Assembly (NCBI RefSeq): GCF_000877395.1
Contig: NZ_JYFE01000017.1
Span: 1-64,000, forward strand
Direction of reading: 5' to 3'
DNA: 64,000 nucleotides
Source of the DNA: Jannaschia aquimarina
GTDB taxonomy: Bacteria > Pseudomonadota > Alphaproteobacteria > Rhodobacterales > Rhodobacteraceae
Position numbers and translations under genes: made by a program. Shown here piece after piece: positions 17,626 to 26,370 of the stretch. Under the pieces are notes generated by a model. That model was not told the origin of the DNA. It saw only the letters and a list, made by a program, of their open reading frames with translations, and searched no databases. Each line of letters opens with the position of its first letter. The stretch's first letter is position 1.

Positions 17626-18632
17626 ACGCCGCTGCCGGGGTCAGGACGCGCGAGATGTCCTATGCCGAGGCCATCCGCGACGCGATGGACATCGCGCTGA
17701 CCGAGGATGAGCGTGTCGTCCTGATGGGCGAGGATATCGGCGTCTATGGCGGCGCCTTTCAGGTCACCGGCGACCTTGTGGAGCGTCATGGCCCCGATCG
17801 GGTGATCGACACGCCGATCTCCGAGTTGGGCGGGGCCGGTGTGGCCGTCGGGGCTGCCATGACGGGCCTGCGCCCGATACTGGAATTCCAGTTCTCCGAC
17901 TTCGCGACCCTCGCGATGGAACAGATCGTCAATCAGGCCGCCAAGGTGCGCTACATGCTGGGTGGGGCGGTTTCCGTTCCTGTCGTCATGCGCTTTCCCG
18001 CCGGATCCGGCACCGGAGCGGCGGCTCAACATTCCCAAAGCCTCGAAGCGTGGCTCGGGCACGTGCCCGGCCTGAAGGTCGTCCAGCCGACGACGCCGGA
18101 AGATGCGAAGGGAATGCTGCTGGCCGCGCTCGACGATCCGGACCCGGTGATGATCTTCGAGCACAAGCTGCTCTACAAGCTGAAGGGGCAGGTGCCGGAG
18201 GGGCGGTATACGACGCCGCTCGACAAGGCGGTCGTCCGGCGTGCGGGTGATGCGGTCACGGTCGTGGCGTCCGGCATCATGGTTCACAAGGCGCTCGAAG
18301 CGGCGGGTCAACTGGCTGAAGATGGCATCGAGGCCGAGGTCATCGACTTGCGCTCGGTTCGCCCCATCGACCGCGAGACGATCCTTGAAAGCGTGCGCAA
18401 GACCGGACGGCTGCTTTGCGTCTACGAGGCGGTCAAGACGCTGGGCATCGGCGCCGAGATCAGCGCAATGGTCGCCGAAAGCGATGCGTTCGATTTCCTG
18501 GACGCGCCGATCGTCCGGCTGGGCGGGGCGGAATGCCCGATCCCTTACAATCCGGATCTGGAAAAGGCGGCAGTGCCCCAGATCGCCGACATCCTGGATG
18601 CCGCCCGCGCGTTGGCGACGGGCCGGCGCTGA
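17622..18632 (+). CDS. acoB: Thiamine-dependent dehydrogenase E1 beta subunit, acetoin dehydrogenase type
   Basis: The 336-residue protein shows the E1 beta transketolase-like pyrimidine domain ([55 protein letters not shown]) and the C-terminal transketolase domain ([15 protein letters not shown]). It starts with an ATGA overlap on the E1 alpha stop. It forms the alpha2beta2 decarboxylase/acyloin-cleaving component with 16615-17625. It ends three bases before the E2 gene. Confidence 0.9.
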   Translation: MNAAAGVRTREMSYAEAIRDAMDIALTEDERVVLMGEDIGVYGGAFQVTGDLVERHGPDRVIDTPISELGGAGVAVGAAMTGLRPILEFQFSDFATLAMEQIVNQAAKVRYMLGGAVSVPVVMRFPAGSGTGAAAQHSQSLEAWLGHVPGLKVVQPTTPEDAKGMLLAALDDPDPVMIFEHKLLYKLKGQVPEGRYTTPLDKAVVRRAGDAVTVVASGIMVHKALEAAGQLAEDGIEAEVIDLRSVRPIDRETILESVRKTGRLLCVYEAVKTLGIGAEISAMVAESDAFDFLDAPIVRLGGAECPIPYNPDLEKAAVPQIADILDAARALATGRR

Positions 18633-18635
18633 CCC

Positions 18636-19931
18636 ATGCCGGTCGAGGTCATCATGCCCAAGGTCGACATGGATATGGCCGAGGGCACCATCGCGAAGTG
18701 GCACGTATCCGAGGGCGAGAAGGTCGCGCGCGGGGACCCGCTCTTCGATATCGAGACCGACAAGGCCGCGATGGAGGTCGAAGCCCCCGGCGAAGGCACA
18801 TTGCATCATGTGCTCGCCGGCGAGGGCGATACCGTCGCCATCGGATCGGCCGTCGCGTTTCTGTATTCCGAGGGCGAGGAGGTCGGCGATCCCCCAGCCG
18901 GTGCAAAGCCGGCCATGGGGTCCGAAGAGCCGACAGGGCGACGTGGCGAGACACGTTCCGACACGCAGCCGGTGCAAGAGGAACCCGCCGCCCCGCCGGA
19001 TGAGAAACGGAAGATCGAAGCCGGGCCCCGCGCGACGCCCCTTGCCCGCCGCTTGGCCCGCGAAGCCGATCTGCGGCTGAGCGACATCCCCGGCACCGGC
19101 CCCCGGGGACGGATCCAGGGCGAGGATGTGCGCGAGGCTGTCCGCGCGACCGACATGCGCGCCAGCCCAGACCCGGAACCTAAGGGGCGTGCAGGAGCGC
19201 AGACCGGTCCGCCCCTTGTCCTGATCCACGGCTTCCTGTCCGATGCGCAAAGCTGGGGGCCACTGGAAAAGGCTTTCGGATCGGGACGCCCGATCCACAA
19301 GCTGGAATTACCGGGCCACGGGCGCGCAACGCGCAAGCCGCCCGCCGATTTCTCCGCGCTGGTTTCCCACATGCGCCGCGGACTGGATGAGTTGAACCTC
19401 GAAGCAATGCATCTTGTCGGCCATTCGCTCGGCGGGGCCGTCGCATTGGCCCTTGCGGATACCCGGCCGCGCCGTGTGGCGAGCCTGACGCTGATCGCTC
19501 CCGCCGGGCTTGGGCCGCAAATCGACGGAGCGGCGCTTGATGGCATGTTGCGTGCGACACGTGCCGAGAGCTTGGCGCCCTGGCTCAAACGGCTCGTCGC
19601 CGATCCCGACCGGATCAGTTGGAACTATGTGCAGGCCGTTCTTGCCGGCCGATCCGACGAGGACTTGCGCGACGCGCAACGCCGCATGGCCGAGACGCTG
19701 TTCGCCGACGGAACGCAATGCTTCGATCTGCAGGCCGCGCTGGGCCGTGTCGAGATGCCGACCCGTATCATCTGGGGCCGCCGGGACGGCATCATCCCGT
19801 GGTCCCACGCCCTGTCCGCCCCGGGCCGCGTGTCGCTGAACCTGTTCGACGATCTGGGACACATGCCCCAGATCGAGGCCCCCGAAGCGGTTGCCGACCT
19901 GTTGGCTGCGTCGGTAGGATTGGCGCCGTAA
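18636..19931 (+). CDS. acoC: E2-like protein: lipoyl domain, E3-binding domain and alpha/beta hydrolase
   Basis: The 431-residue protein has an N-terminal lipoyl domain with the modified lysine in FDIETDKAAMEVE (about residue 43), a Pro/Glu-rich linker, a peripheral subunit-binding domain (ATPLARRLAREADLRLSDIP, about 130-165), and then an alpha/beta-hydrolase domain (LVLIHGFLSD; nucleophile elbow GHSLGG). It lacks the usual chloramphenicol-acetyltransferase-like E2 domain. This layout is known in AcoC proteins of acetoin catabolism. No E3 gene is nearby, so a dihydrolipoamide dehydrogenase from elsewhere must serve. Confidence 0.88.
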   Translation: MPVEVIMPKVDMDMAEGTIAKWHVSEGEKVARGDPLFDIETDKAAMEVEAPGEGTLHHVLAGEGDTVAIGSAVAFLYSEGEEVGDPPAGAKPAMGSEEPTGRRGETRSDTQPVQEEPAAPPDEKRKIEAGPRATPLARRLAREADLRLSDIPGTGPRGRIQGEDVREAVRATDMRASPDPEPKGRAGAQTGPPLVLIHGFLSDAQSWGPLEKAFGSGRPIHKLELPGHGRATRKPPADFSALVSHMRRGLDELNLEAMHLVGHSLGGAVALALADTRPRRVASLTLIAPAGLGPQIDGAALDGMLRATRAESLAPWLKRLVADPDRISWNYVQAVLAGRSDEDLRDAQRRMAETLFADGTQCFDLQAALGRVEMPTRIIWGRRDGIIPWSHALSAPGRVSLNLFDDLGHMPQIEAPEAVADLLAASVGLAP

Positions 19932-19949
19932 GCCGCAGGAGGGCCCCGC

Positions 19950-20918
19950 GTGAAAGAGCAACGGACCGCCTCCCAACCCGACGAATCCCAGCGCGATCTG
20001 CGCATCCGGGCCGCGTGGATCTACTACGTCGAGGGCCACACCCAGAGCGAGACCGCGCGCATGATGGGGCTCAACCGGATCGCGGTTACACGTCTCCTCT
20101 CGGAGGCGCGGCGCCGGGGCGAGGTGACCATCACCATCGCGTCCGACCTGACCGAGACCGTCACGCTGGAGCGTGACCTGGAAGAGCGGTTCGGACTGGA
20201 AAAGGCGATCGTGGCCCCGTTCTCGGATGCCGGTGGCGATCCGACCAACGCGATCGCGGCAATCGCCGGTCCCTACATCTCGTCGATCCTGCGGCCCAAC
20301 ATGACGCTGGGCGTGGGGTGGGGGCGGACGTTGCATGCGACGCTATCCCATCTGCGCCCGCGTGCGATCGAGGGATTGCGGGTCGTCTCCCTTCTGGGTG
20401 GCATCGCCGAGGCCCGCCGCTTCAACCCGGCCGAATTCGCGTGGCAGTTCGCCGAGGCTTTCGACGCCGAGGGCTTCCTCGTCCCCGCCCCCGCCTTGGT
20501 CGACAGCCCGGCGACGCGACACGCTCTGCTGGAGCATTGCGGGATCGAACAGGTCTTCCAACAGGCCGAGTCCAGCGACGTCGCGTTGATCAGCTGCGGT
20601 GGCATCGACGGGCTGACGACGTCGTACCGGATCGGGCACATCCCGGAGCCCGCGCGGCGATCCCTCAAGGAGGCCGGTGCCATCGGTGACATTCTCTACA
20701 ATTTCGTCGATGCGTCCGGTGCCCTGGTCGAGCACGGGATCAACGAACGTTGCGTGTCCATGCCGCTGGAGCGGCTCCAACGTATCCCCAGCCGGATCCT
20801 CATGTCGGGTGGCGTCGAGAAGGACGTGATCCTGCGCGCCGCGCTGGCATCGGTGCGCCCGACGACAATCATCACGGACGAGGCGTCGGCCCGTCGCCTT
20901 CTGGACGGGTCACCCTGA
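19950..20918 (+). CDS. SorC-family sugar-responsive transcriptional regulator
   Basis: The 322-residue protein starts at GTG 19950 with CAGGAGGG upstream. An N-terminal helix-turn-helix (QSETARMMGLNRIAVTRLLSEA, quoted in part) is followed by the sugar-binding domain typical of SorC regulators (LRPNMTLGVGWGRTLHATL; VSLLGGIAEAR). EryD of erythritol catabolism in Brucella and rhizobia is of this type. These proteins usually bind a phosphorylated sugar as effector. It closes the DRL-aco operon and probably controls both divergent transcripts through 15026-15284. Confidence 0.88.
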   Translation: MKEQRTASQPDESQRDLRIRAAWIYYVEGHTQSETARMMGLNRIAVTRLLSEARRRGEVTITIASDLTETVTLERDLEERFGLEKAIVAPFSDAGGDPTNAIAAIAGPYISSILRPNMTLGVGWGRTLHATLSHLRPRAIEGLRVVSLLGGIAEARRFNPAEFAWQFAEAFDAEGFLVPAPALVDSPATRHALLEHCGIEQVFQQAESSDVALISCGGIDGLTTSYRIGHIPEPARRSLKEAGAIGDILYNFVDASGALVEHGINERCVSMPLERLQRIPSRILMSGGVEKDVILRAALASVRPTTIITDEASARRLLDGSP

Positions 20919-21010
20919 CCTGCTCACCCTGACCGGCATCGAAACTGCCGCTAGACGATAGGGGCAGGGCACCTATCCTCTGACACGAGCCAATCGAACG
21001 GACCGGACAC

Positions 21011-22639
21011 ATGGAAAGCCTTGCGCAAGACCTTCGCACGATGGTCCGAACCCCCCTTCACGACGAGCATGTTGAGGCATTGCGCCGCATCGGCGAGGAG
21101 ATCGAGATTCCGGCGGGCGAGTGGGTCTTCAAGCTCGGGGACCCGACCGACAGGTTCCTCTATTGCCTCGAGGGCGAGGCGGAAGCGGTCGATCCGCTTC
21201 TGAACCAGCGCTACGGCGACGGGGCGACCCTGGGCCCGACGCAGTTCGTGGGCGAAGTCTCGTTCCTGACCGGCGGCCTGACCCTCCTGCCGATGCGGAC
21301 CATCAAGGACAGCCGTTTTCTGTGCGTCCCCCGGGACAGGATGCTGGAACTGATGTCCCGCGTTCCCGAGATGTCGGACATCATCGTGACCGTCTTCGCC
21401 GCCCGGCGGAGACGCCTGCTCGAGTCGAATTCCGCCAGCCTGACATTGATCGGTCTCGATGAGGATCGGGATATCCGGCGCCTCGCCGCCTTCGCCGGCC
21501 GCAACCGGATTCCCTTTCGCGTTCTGGACCCTGAATGCTCCGAAGCGATGCGCCTTGCGGACAGATGCAATGTCATCCGTCCGCCCGCCGTCCTCTATGG
21601 TGCGGACAAGGTGCTGGAAAACCCGACGCCCCATGAGGTTGCGCGGCTTTTCGGTCTGGATCTCGACCTTGGGGGTGAAACGGAGTGCGACGTCCTGATC
21701 GTCGGCGGCGGTCCCGGCGGGATCGCGGCGGCCGTCTATGCGGGGGCCGAGGGGCTGTCCGCGCTGGTAATCGACGACGAGACGATCGGCGGACAGGCCG
21801 GGCAATCCAGCCGGATCGAGAATTACATGGGCTTTCCGACCGGCATTTCCGGTGCGGATCTGTGCTGGCGCGGCGAGGTGCAGGCAATGAAGTTCGGCGC
21901 CCGCTTCGCCGTGCCCCGCCGGGCTGTGTCGCTGGTCTGCCGCAAGGACGGAAGCTTCGATGTCACCTTGGCCTGCGGGACCATCGTTCATGCGGGTGCC
22001 GTTGTCGTGGCATGCGGCGTGCAATATCGCCGCCTGCCGCTGGATCGGTTGGAGGGCCTGGAAGGCGCGGGCGTCTACTACGCCGCCACCGACGTGGAGG
22101 CGCGGTTCTGCCGGGATACCGAGGTTCTGATCGTCGGCGGAGGCAATTCCGCGGGGCAGGCCGCCATGTTCCTGAGCCGCTATGCCAAGTGCGTGAACCT
22201 TCTCGTTCGCGGCGACAGTCTGGCTTCGTCGATGTCGTCCTATCTGAGCGAGCGGTTGGAGGCCGATCCCCGCATCCGCATCCGGTACAGAACCGAGGTG
22301 GCCGCGCTGCATGGGGATGAGCATCTCGAACGCGTGACCCTCACGGGGGAGGGGGTGGACGGCGGAGAGGAGGTCGTGGAGACCCGCGCCCTCTTCATCA
22401 TGGTCGGCGCCTCGCCCAACACCGACTGGCTCGGCGACGATGTGGCCACCGACGCAAAAGGCTTCATCCTGACCGGCGAGGCGATCGGCACGGACTCTCC
22501 TTTCGCGACATCGGTACCGGGCATCTATGCGGTCGGCGATGTAAGGGCGGGCTCCGTCAAGCGGGTCGCGAGCGCGGTGGGCGAAGGCTCCGTCGTCATA
22601 TCGAAGGTGTGGGAGCATGTGCGCGACGAGGGGAATTGA
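21011..22639 (+). CDS. cNMP-binding / thioredoxin-like / thioredoxin reductase-like fusion lacking the CxxC
   Basis: The 542-residue protein has three parts. Residues 1-125 resemble a cyclic-nucleotide-binding barrel (GEWVFKLGDPTDRFLYCLEG; VGEVSFLTGG). Residues 138-212 look thioredoxin-fold-like (IPFRVLDPECSEAMRLADRC). From about 225 on it is thioredoxin-reductase-like with an FAD site GGGPGGIAAA (231) and an NAD(P)H site IVGGGNSAGQAA (about 374). Where TrxR has CxxC, this protein has GVYYAATDVEA, so the redox disulfide is missing. It may transfer electrons by another route. It is monocistronic by spacing; I see no further context clue. Confidence 0.85.
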   Translation: MESLAQDLRTMVRTPLHDEHVEALRRIGEEIEIPAGEWVFKLGDPTDRFLYCLEGEAEAVDPLLNQRYGDGATLGPTQFVGEVSFLTGGLTLLPMRTIKDSRFLCVPRDRMLELMSRVPEMSDIIVTVFAARRRRLLESNSASLTLIGLDEDRDIRRLAAFAGRNRIPFRVLDPECSEAMRLADRCNVIRPPAVLYGADKVLENPTPHEVARLFGLDLDLGGETECDVLIVGGGPGGIAAAVYAGAEGLSALVIDDETIGGQAGQSSRIENYMGFPTGISGADLCWRGEVQAMKFGARFAVPRRAVSLVCRKDGSFDVTLACGTIVHAGAVVVACGVQYRRLPLDRLEGLEGAGVYYAATDVEARFCRDTEVLIVGGGNSAGQAAMFLSRYAKCVNLLVRGDSLASSMSSYLSERLEADPRIRIRYRTEVAALHGDEHLERVTLTGEGVDGGEEVVETRALFIMVGASPNTDWLGDDVATDAKGFILTGEAIGTDSPFATSVPGIYAVGDVRAGSVKRVASAVGEGSVVISKVWEHVRDEGN

Positions 22640-22765
22640 CCCCGCGCCCCGGCTGCCGCGTTCCGATATGTCCCTCGCTTCGGCGCCGTGCATATTCGGA
22701 GCGGCATCGCCTTGCATCCACGCGGCGGCCCTGTAGCACTCGGCGGGCCCAACCCGAGGATCGCC

Positions 22766-23527
22766 ATGACCATCTCCGTGGAGCGCGACGCGCGCGGCGT
22801 TGCCACCGTCACCCTGGATCGGCCGGACGTCCACAACGCGCTGGATGCCGCGACGATGGATGATCTTCGGGCCTTCGCCGAGGCGCCGGATGCCCGCGTC
22901 GTCGTCCTGACCGGGCGAGGTGTCAGCTTTTGCGCGGGCGGTGATCTGGGATGGATGCGGGCGCAGTTCGATGCCACGCCGGATCAGCGACGGCAGGAAG
23001 CTTCACGTCTGGCGCACATGCTTCAGGCACTGGACGCGATGGATGCGCCGCTGATCGGCAAGGTGAACGGCGCGGCTTTCGGCGGGGGCGTGGGGATGAT
23101 CTCGGTCTGCGACGTCGCGGTCGCGTCCGAGACGGCCAAGTTCGGGCTGACCGAGACGCGGCTGGGCCTGATCCCGGCGACCATCGGGCCCTATGTCGCC
23201 GCAAGGCTCGGGCCGGGGACGCGCCGCGTCTTCATGTCGTCGCGCCGGTTCGACGCGGCCGAGGCGGTCACGCTGGGCCTCGTGTCGCGCGCCGTTCCCG
23301 TCGATGCGCTGGACGAGGCCGTCGAAGCGGAGATCGCCCCCTATCTGGCCTGCGCCCCGGGTGCGGTCCGCGATGCAAAGCGTCTTGCGCGCCGTTTGTC
23401 CAGCGCGGACCGGGAGGCCGAGATCGAGGCCTCCATCGAGGCGTTGATGGCACGATGGGAGGATCCAGAGGCACGCGAAGGTGTAGGCGCGTTCTTCGAC
23501 AAGCGAAAGCCGGACTGGATCGTCTGA
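22766..23527 (+). CDS. Enoyl-CoA hydratase/isomerase family protein (crotonase)
   Basis: The 253-residue protein starts MTISVERDARGVATVTLDRP at 22766, with CGAGGA just upstream. The oxyanion-hole regions (FCAGGDLGWM; GAAFGGGVGMI) and the catalytic Glu region (FGLTETRLGLIPATIGPYV) are intact. The last motif resembles methylglutaconyl-CoA hydratase of leucine degradation, but no other leucine-pathway gene is adjacent, so the substrate is left open. Confidence 0.85.
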   Translation: MTISVERDARGVATVTLDRPDVHNALDAATMDDLRAFAEAPDARVVVLTGRGVSFCAGGDLGWMRAQFDATPDQRRQEASRLAHMLQALDAMDAPLIGKVNGAAFGGGVGMISVCDVAVASETAKFGLTETRLGLIPATIGPYVAARLGPGTRRVFMSSRRFDAAEAVTLGLVSRAVPVDALDEAVEAEIAPYLACAPGAVRDAKRLARRLSSADREAEIEASIEALMARWEDPEAREGVGAFFDKRKPDWIV

Positions 23528-23680
23528 CCGGATCGTCGCCGACCGTCGAGGGCGAAACGGATCGGGGGCTTCGGCGGCGTCGGGGGCAGCGTGCTATTGC
23601 CTAACGTCGAACCAATCCCGACGTCGGACGCATCGGAACCCGCGCTTTCCGCGTTGGTCCGTCAGGTCAAAGGACGTTTC

Positions 23681-24361
23681 ATGTTTCGCGCTCTCATGCT
23701 GTTCACCGTCATCGCTGCACCGGTCTGGGCTCAGGGCTTTGCGCCGGGCCAAATGCTGAGCAACACCAACGCGCTTTCCCTTCCATTGCGCGAAGCGCCG
23801 GGGCAGGGGATGCTCGTCGTGGGGCGCGCGGAGCCCGGCGAGGTGGGCGTGGTGCAGGGCTGCGCCGAGGGCGGGTCGTGGTGCTTCGTCGATTTCGGCG
23901 AGGCGGTCGGCTGGGCGGACATGTCGGCGATGCTGGCCGGGCAGGGGCGGGCCCCGTCCTCCGTTCCCGTTGTCCGCGACCCGGTGCCGGAGGTGACGAC
24001 CCGTCAGCTTCCACCACCCATCACCGTCTCGCCGCTGGATCAGGCGGTCGATCCGTCAATCGCGGATGATGTGCGGGCGGCGCTGGCCCGCACGGCCCCG
24101 CGTGATCCGCTGCCTTCGCCGCACATGATCGACTGGCGCGATTTCTGGACGCCCGAGATGATCTACGTGAACCGGGGCGACGGCCGGGTGAATCTACGCG
24201 AAGGGCCGAGCACCGATCTCGCCGTTGTGGGAAGCCTCGAGCCCGGTGAGGGCGGGCGCGTGCGGACATGTGATCCTTTTGCCGGGTGGTGCCAGTTGTC
24301 TCTCGACAGTGGCGGGCGCGGCTGGGTCCGGATGGATCTGGTGGTGGCCCGCGCATTCTGA
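23681..24361 (+). CDS. Secreted protein with two bacterial SH3-like domains
   Basis: The 226-residue protein has a signal peptide (MFRALMLFTVIAAPVWA-QG). Two SH3b-like repeats are visible, one at about residues 30-90 (SLPLREAPGQGMLVVGRAEP) and one at the C-terminus (VNLREGPSTDLAVVGSLEPG), joined by a Pro-rich linker. Such domains bind peptidoglycan or proteins in the periplasm. It lies 94 bases before a lytic transglycosylase gene, which fits a wall-related role. Confidence 0.78.
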   Translation: MFRALMLFTVIAAPVWAQGFAPGQMLSNTNALSLPLREAPGQGMLVVGRAEPGEVGVVQGCAEGGSWCFVDFGEAVGWADMSAMLAGQGRAPSSVPVVRDPVPEVTTRQLPPPITVSPLDQAVDPSIADDVRAALARTAPRDPLPSPHMIDWRDFWTPEMIYVNRGDGRVNLREGPSTDLAVVGSLEPGEGGRVRTCDPFAGWCQLSLDSGGRGWVRMDLVVARAF

Positions 24362-24455
24362 GACCCCGGCGAGGAAACGCTGTCGCCTTTCGTTCCGCTT
24401 GCCCCCGACTCGCGGGCCGCTAGGCTCTCGCTCTGATCCTGCACCGGAGCATCCG

Positions 24456-25571
24456 ATGAATGTGACCCGTCGCCTCGTCGTCCTCGCGCCAGTCGCGCTC
24501 GCCGCCTGCAACGCTGCGCCCGCCGCCGGGCCCGCCTCTTCGCGGGATCCGGACCTCGTGCCACGGGCGACGCCCGGCTGGTTGGCCTGGGTCGAGGGCT
24601 ACAAGACGCGCGCCGCCTCGCGGGGGCTGTCGCCCTCCGTAATCGATCGGGCCTTTCGCGGCGCGGGTTTCGTGCCCGGCGTGGTGGCGCGGGACCGCAA
24701 CCAGACCGAGTTCCGCCGCAGCTTCGAGGACTATCTCCAGATCGTCGCGTCCGAAGAGCGGGTGGCGCAGGGTCGCGCCGCCTTCGCCCGCCAGCGCGGC
24801 ACTCTGGACCGGATAGAGGCGCGCTATGGCGTGCCCGCGCAGATCGTCGCCGCGATCTGGGGTGTCGAAAGCCGGTACGGCGCACGGCGGGGCGACATCC
24901 CCGTCATCTCTTCGACCTCGACACTCGCCTTCGACGGGCGACGCGGGCGGTTCTTCGAAAGCCAGCTCGACGCCGCCCTGCGGATCCTGCAATCCGGCGA
25001 CACGACGCCGGACCGAATGGTCGGGTCCTGGGCGGGTGCGATGGGGCATACGCAGTTCATCCCGACCTCTTATCTGTCCAACGCGGTCGATTTCACCGGC
25101 GACGGACGACGCGACATCTGGGGCGAGGACCCGACCGATGCGCTGGCCTCGACCGCGGCCTATCTGGCCAATGCGGGCTGGCGGCGGGGCGCACGCTGGT
25201 CCGACGAGGTGCAAGGCGGCAATCTGCGCCCCGATGCAGGCGGGCCCGCCTTCCGGACGGGGCCGAATTTCCGGGTGATCAAACGCTACAACAATTCCGA
25301 CAATTACGCCTTGGCGGTGGGCTACCTGGCCGACCGGATCGCGGGCGCCGGGCCGCTCCGCACCGGCTTCGGCGCGGACCGGTTCGGCATGACGCTTGAA
25401 CAGCGGATCGCTCTGCAACGGCGTCTGACAGCTGCGGGATACGATGCGGGCACCCCGGACGGGGTGATCGGTCGGGGAACGCAGGCGGCGATTTCGGCCT
25501 ATCAGCGGGCGAATGGGCTTGCGGTGACGGGCGACCCATCGCCTGCGCTTCTGCGCGCGCTGGGCGGGTGA
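24456..25571 (+). CDS. Lytic murein transglycosylase lipoprotein (MltB type) with peptidoglycan-binding domain
   Basis: The 371-residue protein has a lipoprotein signal (VALAAC, acylated Cys about residue 18). The catalytic SLT_2-type domain contains IVAAIWGVESRYG with the catalytic Glu, and AGAMGHTQFIPTSYL. The last 60 residues are a PG_binding_1 domain (LTAAGYDAGTPDGVIGRGTQ). It cleaves the glycan chain of peptidoglycan to 1,6-anhydro products at the outer membrane. The frame extends upstream into the previous gene; the ATG at 24456 is chosen for the lipobox. Confidence 0.92.
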   Translation: MNVTRRLVVLAPVALAACNAAPAAGPASSRDPDLVPRATPGWLAWVEGYKTRAASRGLSPSVIDRAFRGAGFVPGVVARDRNQTEFRRSFEDYLQIVASEERVAQGRAAFARQRGTLDRIEARYGVPAQIVAAIWGVESRYGARRGDIPVISSTSTLAFDGRRGRFFESQLDAALRILQSGDTTPDRMVGSWAGAMGHTQFIPTSYLSNAVDFTGDGRRDIWGEDPTDALASTAAYLANAGWRRGARWSDEVQGGNLRPDAGGPAFRTGPNFRVIKRYNNSDNYALAVGYLADRIAGAGPLRTGFGADRFGMTLEQRIALQRRLTAAGYDAGTPDGVIGRGTQAAISAYQRANGLAVTGDPSPALLRALGG

Positions 25572-25915
25572 GCCGCTATACCGACCTGCATGGATGGTGG
25601 GTCGAGACGGATACGGGCTTTCGCACGATCAAGCCGATCTTCTGGGAGGTCGGGCGCAAGGGGTCGCGTCTGTGGGTCATCGTTCCGATCGGCTACGATT
25701 TCGACGTCTCGATCCCGGTCTGGGCGCGGTGGCTCTTCGATCCGCGCGATCCCCGATACCTCAAGGCCGCCGCGCTTCATGATTGGCTGCTCGACGACGA
25801 ATGGGAACGTGTCACCGCCGGAGGCATCTTCAACCGGGCGCTGCGTGCGGACGGCGTCGGGGTCCTCCGGCGGCTGGCGATGACGCTTGCCGTGGTGCTG
25901 TTTCGCTTCGGGTGA
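25568..25915 (+). CDS. DUF1353 family protein
   Basis: The 115-residue protein starts at GTG 25568, overlapping the transglycosylase stop by four bases (GTGA). It has the DUF1353 pattern: a strand-rich N-terminus ending in [15 protein letters not shown], then [13 protein letters not shown] with a conserved His-Asp. The family occurs mostly in phages and is of unknown function. The coupling to a lytic transglycosylase suggests the two work together or came in together. Confidence 0.75.
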   Translation: MSRYTDLHGWWVETDTGFRTIKPIFWEVGRKGSRLWVIVPIGYDFDVSIPVWARWLFDPRDPRYLKAAALHDWLLDDEWERVTAGGIFNRALRADGVGVLRRLAMTLAVVLFRFG

Positions 25916-25991
25916 TGGACATTCAGGCCGCATTGACGCGGCCCGATGCGCGACCTATCCCCATTCGCGACCGGACCGACAGGAGGCCCCC

Positions 25992-26357
25992 ATGGACGAG
26001 ATGCTGCGCGAGTACCTGCCCATCCTGATGTTCCTGGGCGTGGCCGTCGGCCTTGGCCTCGTGCTGATCCTCGCCGCGGTCGTCCTGGCCGTGCGCGCGC
26101 CTGATCCCGAAAAGGTCTCGGCCTATGAATGCGGCTTCAACGCCTTCGACGATGCGCGGATGAAGTTCGACGTGCGGTTCTACCTCGTGGCAATCCTGTT
26201 CATCATCTTCGACCTCGAGATCGCGATGCTGTTCCCCTGGGCCGTGAGCTTTGCGGGCCTGTCGGACGCGGCCTTCTGGTCGATGATGGTCTTCCTCGGC
26301 GTCCTGACCGTCGGCTTCGCCTATGAGTGGAAGAAGGGCGCGCTCGACTGGGAGTGA
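25992..26357 (+). CDS. nuoA: NADH-quinone oxidoreductase subunit A
   Basis: The 121-residue membrane protein has three spans and the NuoA signature [24 protein letters not shown] (quoted in part: YECGF and MKFDVRFYL), which lies at the quinone site of complex I. AGGAGG at 25981-25986 precedes the ATG perfectly. NuoA normally heads nuoABCDE in this group, but here the next gene is convergent and no nuoB follows. The protein itself looks intact and functional. Confidence 0.93.
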   Translation: MDEMLREYLPILMFLGVAVGLGLVLILAAVVLAVRAPDPEKVSAYECGFNAFDDARMKFDVRFYLVAILFIIFDLEIAMLFPWAVSFAGLSDAAFWSMMVFLGVLTVGFAYEWKKGALDWE

Positions 26358-26370
26358 GCGGGCCGGCCGT

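Noticed and set aside
20951-22834. 627-codon open frame opposite the cNMP-TrxR-like gene
   Set aside because: Shadow of the coding strand; composition is random-looking and there is no start site.
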